Assembly (NCBI RefSeq): GCF_032854445.1
Contig: NC_088295.1
Coordinates: 72,818,028 to 72,882,027, forward strand
Length of the DNA stretch: 64,000 bases
Source: Liolophura sinensis
Taxonomy: Eukaryota > Mollusca > Polyplacophora > Chitonida > Chitonidae
Direction: 5' to 3'
Of this stretch, positions 12,185 through 24,100 are shown one piece after another (position 1 is the first letter of the stretch; the number at the start of each line of letters is the position of its first letter). Below the pieces are notes generated by a model. The model did no database searches. It was not told where the DNA came from and worked only from the letters and a program-made list of their open reading frames with translations. The position numbers and the translations under genes are program-made.

Positions 12185-15100
12185 ATGTTTTCTGCGCTTA
12201 CTAACTCCATAAGGAAATTCGTGTTTGGAACGTATGAAAACCAGGGAACCGTTTCTCGGAAACGACCGAGAGATGAGAATGAAGACCAGGAGTAAGTATT
12301 GACAACAACAACAACAACAACATCATCAACAGAAGCATGTGATTTTTAAACCTCTTCTTTCCTAGTTCGGTGTCTTAGACACTGAAAACCCATCAAAGAA
12401 ACACGATTGTGCCTTGAATGAACAAGCAGACCACCTACTTAGAAATTAAACGGGACAGGGTGCAAAAGTTACATTCTGAAAAAAGGGACAGGTTGCCAAT
12501 TTGCTCTGCAGTTCAGTTAGCATTGTGAAAAAGGGGCAGGGTACACATTTTAGGTTCAAGGTGCAGCACCTTCTTAAAGAAGAACCTAGCTGGGGTTGGA
12601 TAAGTGTAGATATGCTAAGGCTTAGGTTAGTTAAGTTAAATGTTTAGGTCTGACTTTCTGAATTTCTATTGCCTACTTAAATGCTCAATTTTTGAATTAT
12701 AAAGGAAGCTCTGTAATGGGCCTTGTGGAAGAAGCTGGCCCTCAAATCCACCCTGAAACTGCAGAATGTAATTTTCTCGCATGAAGGTCACCTTTTTTAG
12801 CACTCCTACAGGTTTAAATCTATTTACAACTTATAATGTTCTAGAAATATTACTTTTCTCCACTCTAAATCAGTGGCATGGCAGAAATACTATTATCTGA
12901 TAGACCCATTGTCAAATAAATATACTACAGCATTCTGAGTTCATGCAGATGGACATCATAAGCATATCCACTTTGTGGATCCTTGTGTAACATTGATGGA
13001 GGAATTATTTATAAAGTAGTTTTCTTTGGCCTGAGCTCCATGTTGTCTTATGACTGAAAAATTGCTAACTGCAATGAACAACCCAAGCATACATAGGCAT
13101 ACATTCTTCGGCCTGAAAATCACCTGAATTGCCCCCTGCCCTTGGATGATAAGGCCACTGCATCAAGTGATAAGATAAAATATCAGGTTACCATGATGAG
13201 GAACTTGTAAAATTCCTTTTCGCCTGTATCAAAGCGGTCCAAAGTTTGAACTCTATGTTCTTTACTTTATTACATCACAATTACTGGAGAACGTGTGCGC
13301 ATAAAACATATATTAGGTAAAAACACACTACAAGGTTACAGAAGAAAATGATGCATTCTTCTGTCACTTGGACCGTCTGTGTAGCTTGTCCTTGAGTCTC
13401 CCATTTTATTTGAATTTCAGCTGACAGGAAAAAAATTCTCCAAAGAAATCAGGCTATTATAAGAAGCCTAAAACCACAGGCCCTTGTATCAAATTAGTAG
13501 ATTGCTCGTGCTTGTAACATACCCTAAGCCTTATAAAAGTGTGGAAACACCGGCCCACCTATCTATGCTGAATGGACTCCAAATCATGCATTCTGTTGCA
13601 TCTTCTCCATAGATGCTATCCAACTCATTCTGCCATTTACATGCTCAATCCAGCACCTGATTTTCCCATAGAAGACACATTTCGGCCTGACATGGGTGTT
13701 GGATCATTTCTCGTACAAATCACAGCGGTTACTATCCCATAATGCTACAACAATCTGTTGTGTTTAGAGATGGTGACCTGTGGATAAAAAGGTCAGTAGG
13801 GTCATGTATGCAGCTGTTAAGCTAAAAAGGTGCATACTTATTATGCAGAAGGTAGTATTGCATTCCACACATCAGTTGGAAAAATATTTTGTTAAATCAG
13901 TCTTACCAAAATTCTTTTTCAGAGAGCAGTTTGAAGATTCTTATTTATCAAGCACTCCGAAGAAGCTAAGGACACAGGGTCAGTATTTTAGTGATACATG
14001 TATGTACACTTTAAAAGACATTCATTGGTTTAATCTTAAAATAAATTTTTCATGTAAAAACATACTTGTTTACTTGTGAACTTACACTTATTGTACTTAT
14101 TTAGTTGATTTAGATTGTGTAACTTGTCTGTTTAACAGTAAATAGGGTGACAGATATGTCTTTCTTGTTTAATCTATGGCACTTCTCTTTTTTTTTCTTA
14201 AGTATAGTATCTTCAGCCAAAGGTATAGACATGTATAGGACTTTCGACTTTCAGAACTACATGTTTATATAAATGTATGTTAAATGGTTGTAAGTAAATA
14301 AGAGATTGCATGAAGTCAAATTGAAATTCTGAAAGGTTACATTTCTGTATGGAGCATTGCTATGTCACACTAATTGTTTTCTTGTCTTTGTAGAATCTAA
14401 CCATTGGCATATACGTGGAATGCCTTCTGTGCTGAAAGAAAAAATGGACAAGCTTATTCATTCACAAAAACAGAGAAAATCTGTACCAGTTAGTGAGCTT
14501 TGCACTTCCCAGGACAAGTATAATTTGCCTGGCCAAAGAGGGAACCCTGACGATGTAAAGGTAGGCTGGTGCCAGGAATGGCAGATCAGGTATTTAGGGC
14601 TTTTGGCCCTGGGATTACAAAGTGATCTTAGACTTAAACCAAGTTTCATTCTTTGATTTTGATATGTTATTTTCTGAAATTCTAGTTGAAATTTGTTTTA
14701 CTATAACTGTGCCAGAATTTACTTTGTCATTCAGTATATAAAGAACTTGTTACATAACAGTTTTAAAGTGGTATGAATTTTTGACTTAAGTCTAAAATCG
14801 CTTTTTGTGATCCTGGACCTGGTCTCGTGATTTATCCTGCAGAAATTCTTGTACATCCATTAGTCCAAACTTCTACAGGACGGTCTAGATAGAATGGTCC
14901 TGTAGACAACCACCCTTCACACCACCTTCAAAGTAATTTGTTGATACAGAGGTTTATTCTGTAGACACATTCTCTGACATACATTACCATTATATGCAGG
15001 GGCTTTGAGGACATCATATTTTCTGTCACCAAATATCAAAACCTGCTTCCACCCACCTCCATGCATGTAATCAGCAAGCTAGCAAGCATGATTAAAATTT

Positions 15101-18100
15101 TTATAGCTGTTACTTACAGTAGTAAATAAAATTTTTGCTTTCTTGCTGCATGAATGTACATTGGTATGTGGTGTAAAATTAAAATGCTGTTTCAAAAAGG
15201 CACACGAATTGAGGTATTATTTGCATACAGTGGGACCTTTAACATTGGCCAAGTTTGCTTCACTTGTCATGTTATTGTTTATAGGGCCTGGCTCGACCTC
15301 CCATCCATGACTTGGCTAACATCCAGTGTCCTTCTCCCAATGGCTCCTCAGGTATGTGAACACAATACTGCGAAACGCATGGTGATAGCTGAGTGGCTGG
15401 AGTGTACCTGTATGTCTTGTTAGCAGCAGGCTTGTGTTCAATCCCAAATAAGGTCAGAGTGTAAGACATATTACATGTTTTATTAATGCCTCACTTGCTA
15501 CTCACCATTGGAAAACAGCAGCCAAATAAGAAAGTAAATGTTCATGGTGTTATTAGATAAGGATGTATCATGTTAAGGGCTACCTTTCTGATTGTAGTCC
15601 ATTTAAGTAAACAGTTGTATAGTTCAGCCGTTCATTGAAATTAGTAAATGAATATAGTATTAAAGTACAAAGCTTAACAAGTTTGGAGTAACATTAGTGT
15701 ATGGAGTTCTTGAGTGCTGCTTATGCCTGCTCTGTATTAACAATGACATCACCATCCTGAATGTGTCTCTGTTGTAGATCTATTGGGTTTAGAAGTGGAG
15801 AGGGACATATCGGATGGAATGTCCAGGACCAAGTTGACCAATGGTCACTCCGAGATGCACCACCCTCAGAGTAAGAGGAAATATAACAGAAGACTTGATT
15901 GTCTCTGCCTTTAAAACACATACTAATTGATATTTTGATCATAAACTCAATGATTTAAAGTTCAGCGTAAGGAAGTACTTTTTTTTAGATTCAGTGCCAT
16001 ACCAGTTTACATTGTTGTTTTTTTGCGGAATAAATCTTTTTCAATGTTGAAGGAAGGTATAAAAATAAAACTGAAAATCATCTGATTTGGGTAAAATGTG
16101 GACCCATACTAGCAGTTGTTCCTGTTGAAGATATATTTACATTAAATATGAAAGCCTTGAAAGTGAGAAAATTGTCAAGATGAACAAAATAGAAAAGTGG
16201 ATTTTCAGCTTATTGTTATTGCATGTTTGGAATTTTTGGTGTCAGCTGGCTCATAAAATACAAAATAAAATTGGTGCCAACTGACCTTCTTTTGTTGTCA
16301 GGATGAAAAAAAAAAACCAGAGGTAAATGTCACACTTTAGCCAGTAAAAGCTCATCTCCCATTGACATCTATGTTTTAATTTCAGTGGTTAATTCCAGAG
16401 CATCAAAATGGCAGACTCCCTCCTATGAAAGGTTTGTTAAAATATATTAGAAACTCTTGCAATAAGTGAGCACATATTTGTGTTTGCTGAGAAAGAAATA
16501 TTTAAGGTAATACTACAGTGTTGGCTGTAGTATTAATGATTATTGAGATCACTGTACAAGGAATCCTCATTGGATTGATGCTGTAATACTACAAGATGGT
16601 TTGTTGCTTACACATAGAAACTGCTGAATGTTGTCCATGTTGCTGATCATAAAGTTTTCTGGTTATAATTCTAGAAAGTGGCATTAACCAACAATCAAAC
16701 AGATGATTGTAGATGTGTGAGCCAGTACAGAATTTTTGGTGTTTTTCGGGGTACTCTAATTTCTCAACTTTTTTCATATAACTCTCAGTGCAATTTATGC
16801 TCAGTTATAATTAGGTTTTGGAGACAAAACTAATTAGTGGGACTGATTTGTTTCTGGGCTTCACAAAAAAAGTAAAATTTTATCAATCTACACAGAATAA
16901 TGCCTTCAAAATATGCTTGAATAAACACCTTGAAAATATGCGAAAGGTTAAAGAAATACAGTAGTTGGGGAGCGATGATTCAGACTATTTCTGATGAAAT
17001 GTGCAGCTTGATTGCTGTAGATTTCTCCAAGTTGTGTGGTTTAGCTTCTAATAGACACCGTACTGAGTATCTGGACTTAAGTTACCAGCATAACTAGTTT
17101 CTCAGTGTTGACATGTCTTGGTGTTTCAGACTGGAGAAGAAATCGTGCCCATTCAGCCTGTACACCAGCAGAAGTGATCAGTACTTACCTCTGTATGACA
17201 AAACCTTCAAGACTCCAAAGAACAGTTCCTTCACAGACAATGGCTTTAAGGCATGCTCCGTCACCCAGGTAACCTTACCTACTAAGTACATTAGGCGTTC
17301 AATCAGTTAAATTTTTTGTAAATACCTTTTGATTTTGAGCACAAGCAAATTTTGGAACGTATCAGTGCTATTTGAGGATTATGGAGGATACGTGATAGTA
17401 TCTTTTAATCATGTTGAAAGTAACACCTTAGCTACTAGTGGAGGTGAAAAAGCAGTTTTCAACTTCAATAATATCTGAAACAACTGTTATTTTACTTTTG
17501 TTGCCCACTGACTATTCAAGCTTGTTGAAGTTTGTTTATTTCAAAATTTAACTGAAAGTGGGAAGGGAAAACCAGACATGGCTTAGCGGGCAGTTCTAAG
17601 ATTTCCTATCCGCTCTGCAACATTGAGGCACATTGCGCCTACATGCACTCTAAGGACTCCTTCATCATCATATGACTTAAAAATTGTTAAGTACGACTTT
17701 AAACCCTATGCACTGACTCACTCCAAGGTTTCCAACCAAGGTACTGGTTCAATTCCGGCCTTGGTGCAGAAATTTTTTGAACACCACTTGCCTTCCACGA
17801 ATATGACGTGAAAGTCTGTACGTCATATTTTGGGAAGCTTATTCAAAACTTGCCAAAACTTGCTGATATAGCTTGTCAACTCTGATTTTCTCTGCCCAGA
17901 AAACTGACTGCCATCTTACAGGATAAAGTTTGAGTGTGGCCTTCACAACAGCTCAGTATCAAATAAATATAGAGAAATCCGTTGGTTTGGACATATTTCA
18001 GAAGAAGCAGCTTGAGGACAGGGAGAAGTACAGGCAGCTGTTACGTCAGTTTAGTCACACTGACCTGGGTAGAATCCTGGACCGATCCACATCCACACCA

Positions 18101-21100
18101 CGTCACAAGTCTCCTGTCACACCAAGCTCCCCAGCAAGGCTCCAGAAACAGACAAAAACAAGGTACACAAATCTCACAAGAAACGATTCCTCCTTGCAGA
18201 GGTAATAAGGATGATATTTTATTCATATCTAATAACATTCCTAGGAATAGTATAATCTGAGTGGCTGAAAAAAGAATCAGATTTGTAAATTAGATTTTCA
18301 GACAAGGTATTTCTGGCTTCTAAAACTCCTGTCTTTATATTGAAATAAAGACATAAACGACTTAAAATAACCGTTCAGTAAATAAATGTTAGATGTGATA
18401 TTTTTGTAGTATGTATTGAAGAAATGAGGACATTGTGTGCTCTTGTGTGTTGCAGAGAAGTTCCTGTGATAACCCTGGACAGCTCTGTTAGCGAGACCTC
18501 CGCCCTCAACAAGTCAACTCTTCGCCAGTAAGTCAAGTATATGTACACTATTATACAAGTAATTATGAGTATATGCCTGCAATGTGTATTTGTACGTACT
18601 GGACGGGAGTACAGGTAGTAAAGGACCCAATGAAGAGTAATTACCCTGGATTTGTTGAAGTGAGAATCTTATATGAGTGCTTTCCTGAATGTTTAGCAAA
18701 TATTTAGCGTACCAGTACATTCCTGAAATTTGTAATTACCTCATATGAATGTTTACTTGACATTTGTACCTGTTGTCATGAGGTGTCAATCTGTATCTAA
18801 AACTTGCCAAACTGGAGTAAAAGGTTTGTTTGATACTTTAATTTGAAAGCTGTAACAAATTTTGTTTGCAGTCTATATTTTTTCCTGTTTGTTATAATTA
18901 AGTAACACTGTGGTTTGACTTTCTTCCTGTGGGGGTCAAGAACAGGCATGAGGCTTCTTTAGGTGTCTTGATTTATGTAAAAATTCAGTTTGTACATTTT
19001 CTGTTTTTCAGGTCTGAGCTGTTTACCACACCCACCGTGTTACGTGACAAGCCCCCAGCCTTCAAAGATTCTCCATACTTCATAGAAGATTGGGCAAAAG
19101 ATTTGTAAGTACATGAAAATCAAATCTGAAATCTCAGATCATACTCTGAAATGGAATGTCTAATTAAAATATCAAAACTCCCCTGAATATGTGCTTCAGT
19201 TAGTATCCAAATGTTTAAGTTATTCTAGAGCGTCCATCTCAAATCTGGGTTGGGTCATACCAAACTCTTTAAAAATGATACTTTTGAGTAACACTGAAAG
19301 GTTAGAACAAGGAAACAGGACTGTTTGGCCCAGTGTCAGTGTCGTGGCTAAGAGGGGTGTCGTGTCTTGTGTCTTCGCCATGATACTTCAGTGGCGGCAG
19401 CAGCACTTTGGCAGCATAGCATTGCCCTACCACACGAACACACGACTTAGGTACTCACACCTAATGACTCCTCTTTGTCATATGACTGAAAAACTGTCAA
19501 GTGTGACATTAAACCCCAAGCATTCATTCATTCATTCATTCATTATAAGTTATTCTTTCTGTACCTCAATACGCATTTCAGTTATTGAAATTAATTCAGT
19601 TCAAATTTTGTGTAGTTGAAGTCATGCATACATTCATTGAAAGTCTTCCTTTCAGCCACCCTATATGTTCACTAGATGTGTTCTTGACTGTATGTTGTTT
19701 CAGAAGGGAGAAATTTTCCCAGGCAGCAAGAGCAAGGGAAAGGAAAATAGCCTTAGAGAGACAAAAAATTGATGAGCTTGAAGAGAAGGTAGAGGAATCT
19801 CTCCTAATTAATAATGAGAAGTATGAATAAGTTAAAATATTAAATGACTCCACTGAAAAAGTTTTCACTGAATTTTTCATATTTCTGGATAAATAGTTTT
19901 TATTATTTTAGGACTATTTATGTGGCTTGGTTTACAAACTTTTTACAATGGGGAAATTGGTATTCACAGATGGCTGGAAGATTGAAAGTATGATTTGTGT
20001 CACTCTATGCCTGTCGCTTTGAACATCCCATCAGGCAGAGAATAAATATTTTTGCCACTGTCATGAGCTTCAGTTTTTAAGAATGTTAATCTCTTCCACC
20101 TGTTTGCCAGGATTACAATAATTGAATAATGTATTTTTTGTTTGTAGAGATTAGAAAAAGAAAAACAAAGGCAAGCAAGAGTAAGTATGAGTTGGACAGT
20201 TATTGATGATGTTTTTTGGAAAAAAGTTTGAACTTGAAAACATTCTTACTAAAAATGCCTCATTCTGTTTAAGTTTATTGCACGATCTTAAAACAAGTTG
20301 GGGGTAAATATGCAGGAGCGAAATCCTCTGATTGCATCACTGGCATACAATTGTGTGCAGTGTCTAAGGAGAATTCAGACCTAATAATTCATTAGTACTG
20401 ATCACAATACTGAAATCTAAGATATGTTTTGTTTTGTAAAATGCAGGGCTGTTTTTTTTTTCTTCATTCATTAATTAAAAATTAATGTTTATTAGATTCA
20501 CAATGAATTGAAAAACTGTTCAATGTTTTATCTGTGTTTGTGTTTTTAGATAGAACAGCGATTACACGAGGCCAGACGGGAACGAGCTGTGATAGAAGAA
20601 GATGAGTACAACGAAGGATCTACACAGGCTGATGAGTTCCCAGGTACACATTCCATTTCATACTTTTCCACCAATTATTTTCCCAGTAACCACTGTCCAG
20701 GGAGAAAATAGAATACATGGATATTGTATATTAATCACAAATTGCAGTAACCTCAATTGTATACTGTTTTTATAATTATGGTACAGTGCAGTATGTTTTC
20801 AGTTATTCAGAAATATAATTCTTGTTTGGTAAGGTAAAGTAATGTTTTGTTGTTTTGTTTGATTTCAAGATGTTGAATAAGGCTTTGCAATCTTATCTGT
20901 GTGTAATTAATTCTTTCTTTCTCCTGAAGAGCTCACCAGTGATATGGAGGAAGAAATCGATTGGGCACTGGTTCCAAACCCTGGTGAAGAGGTCCTAACA
21001 GAACATTTCAAGATACAAATAAAACGGCGGGACATGAATACCTTGGCTGGCCTGAACTGGTTAAATGATGAGGTATTATATGAATGACTGTGAACATTGC

Positions 21101-24100
21101 TTGAAAGCAGGGCAACAAAGAAAACATGTTGTTACTTTTCTTTTTTTTTCCTGTAAACAATGTATTTACTAATCACAATAGCTCTTAATATATATTAATA
21201 CACATTTTTGCTTTGAAATTCGCTTTACAAGAATTTGGGCAATAGCCAAATGAAGACTTAAGAGGTATGCAACCAACCAGCAACATCCTCAATATTTTGG
21301 GTGTTTTAAAGACAATGTTTTTTCTTTTCTAATTTAGATTTGATAAATCTCACTTGTTCGATGGAACATAGCATCAGACATTTTATCTTTGAATACCGCA
21401 TATTGCTTGATAGTCTGTGGTTACCACAAGTTGTGTATGGTATGGCTTTTCATTTACACTTTGTCAGGAATTCTGAAATATTTGGGCATTATATGCTGTG
21501 ATACTGTTGTTCCATGCATTTTCCCCTGCACAATAATAATGATCATAGCTAACCATTGTTGTACTTCTATCTTCTTTTAAAATTCCTTTTTAGTTTCCTC
21601 AGTGTTACATAAGCTTCAAGCTACAATTTACAGGAATTCTTAATTCTGTATAGACTTGATTATATAATGATTTCAAGGAGTTGCTGACTTATTGTGAACT
21701 TTAAATCAGGATAGTTGTATTCACCCCCAGATCTGCATGGTTTCTTCCACTTATAGAAAATATGATAACATAATGACACTAAAATGTAGCACTCTGGACT
21801 GCTCATGTAGCTCCTTTCAGGGTTCCATGAATTGTCAGCAATGAAAATGCGAGTTCCTGACTGGATTTAGTGGCACTGTGACACAAAAAATTATCTTTTT
21901 GATTTCAGATAATAAACTTCTACATGAATTTATTGATGGAGCGAGGTGGTAAGGATGATTTTAGCAAAGTCTACGCATTCAACACATTTTTCTACCCGAA
22001 GATGCTGAGCTCTGGGTACAGCTCTATACGTCGCTGGACTAGGAGGACTGACATATTCGAAAACGACTACTTGTTGATACCCATTCATCTTGGAATGCAC
22101 TGGTGTTTAGCGGTGAGTGACCAAAATAGGCTGATTATGTCTATATGTCTTGGCAATAGTTGATGGGTTGTGTCAAGGTTTTAATCACAAGTCACAAAGC
22201 CACAGATAATTAAAAATTGCACTGGTGGTGTTCTTGCAAGTAGCTTGGAAGATTTTTTACTTTATTTCATAGTTTTTATTATGAAAATAAACAAAAACGT
22301 GATATGAATTTGTAGAAAGTTCTGTCATGAAACACATATGAAACCTATATCTTAAAAGAAAAGAACGCATTTACACAAACTATATCTTAAAAGGAAAAGC
22401 GGGGGCCTCTGTGGCTGAGTTGGTTAGCGTGCCAGCGCAGGGTAATGACCTAGGAGCCTCTCGCCAATGCCGTCGCTGTGAGTTCAAGTCTAGCTCATGC
22501 TGGCTTCCTCTCTGGCTTTATGTAGGAAGGTCTGCCAGCAGCGTGCTGATGGTCATGGGTTTCCCATGGGCTCTGCTCGGTTTCCTCCCACCATAATACT
22601 GGCCGCCGTCGTATAGGTGAAAAATTCTTGAGTATGGCGTGAAACACCAATCAAAATAAATAAAAGGAAAAGCTATACAAACTGTGTGGAATTCAATTTT
22701 TTGACATTTTTAAAGTTTTCATTAGATAGAAAAACCATATTAAACATTGTCATTTTCAACAAAATCCACAGATTCGAGGCACATTGAAAGTCCCGCCATA
22801 TTTTAGGCCAATGAAAAGCCTTTTTTCCACCTCTTGAATATTCATTGTCAAGGTGCTTAAGGTTTTACTCTAACCATGTGATTAACATGGATTTCTAGTC
22901 AGCTGAAAGCGTATGTATATGGTGATAATCGTGGATTTTAATGTCTGTGAAAGCCAACTCAAATAAGAAAGAGTTTGAAATGTACTAGAGGGCCACATTC
23001 ATGCATACATGCGTAACCATTGTCTGCCAAAATGTGTCTGGAATGCCATGACCTGAAGAGCTACTAGGCAAAACCAAGCACGATGACATGTAGTCTGTTC
23101 AAATGGAGGCATAAAGGAGGCTTCCAAGCCTTCGATGTTTAACTAAAATACTCAAATGACAAGTGCTGCTGACAGAAAATTTAGATATTTTATTTAACCT
23201 TAAGTATAACTCTTTCATTTAAGGTATAGGTTGTATAAATGTTTTTTTTTTAACTTTTAATGAGTGGCTTGAAATATTACAATTTACATGCAGTAGGATC
23301 ATAATTTTCAGTGACAGTGCTCAGGATACGGAAATGAACCCAAAAACCGTTTGGCTAGGTGTTCAGATACTGCTGCACAATAAATGTGTCTTTTTGGGGT
23401 CCGTCCATACAACTGGAAAAATGTAGAAGGTGACGTTAAAAGCCGCTGTGGTACAAGTGAAAAATTATTGAGTGTGGCGTAAAAAAATATCCTGTGACAA
23501 GGGTAAACCTGTGTCTGTTTCAGACGGTAGATTTCACAAAGAAAGAAATAAACTATTATGACTCGATGGGTGGGAGAAATCCTCAGTGCTTAAACACCAT
23601 CAGGTGAGTTGAGAATTTCATCAGCTACTTTATTCTGCTTTATCATATTCATAGAGTTTTCAGAAGTTTCCTGCATTTCCTGCACTGAGAAAGCATGTAA
23701 TGAATTCACCTCTTGCTGGCATAGCAGTGGGTTTTATTAGTAACCTGTAGTGTACATCGTGAAAACACACTCAAAGAAGCCGTTGAGAGGTACACATGTA
23801 TACTTGTGTTGAATTTTTGGAAATTTGTACATTCCCCGAAAATGTCATAGGCTATTCCATGATAATGAAATATTTTCATTGGTGTAACTACCCCAATTGT
23901 GTGTGTAAATAACAATATCAGATATTGTAAATCATGTATGGAGGATTGGGCATGCAGTGCGCAATTGTTTTCTTATATTTTGAGCCAGTTTTGATTTTTC
24001 TGCATTAATAATCTGAACTTTTGTCAATGACTTAACAAATGTAATATTTTTCTTTGCCAGACAATATTTGTGTGATGAAAGCTTAGATAAAAGAAAAACA

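Noticed and set aside
17922-18001. Alternative earlier acceptors for the eighth SENP1 exon
   Set aside because: The acceptor at 17921 gives an immediate in-frame TGA; the next in-phase AG that stays open is at 18000-18001, giving the conserved [10 protein letters not shown].
19191-19619. 142-codon frame in a SENP1 intron
   Set aside because: Covers a family B SINE ending in CATT repeats; no domain.
22401-22520. tRNA gene suggested by A and B boxes
   Set aside because: The boxes belong to the SINE head; no cloverleaf with paired acceptor stem is present and the sequence continues into the SINE body.
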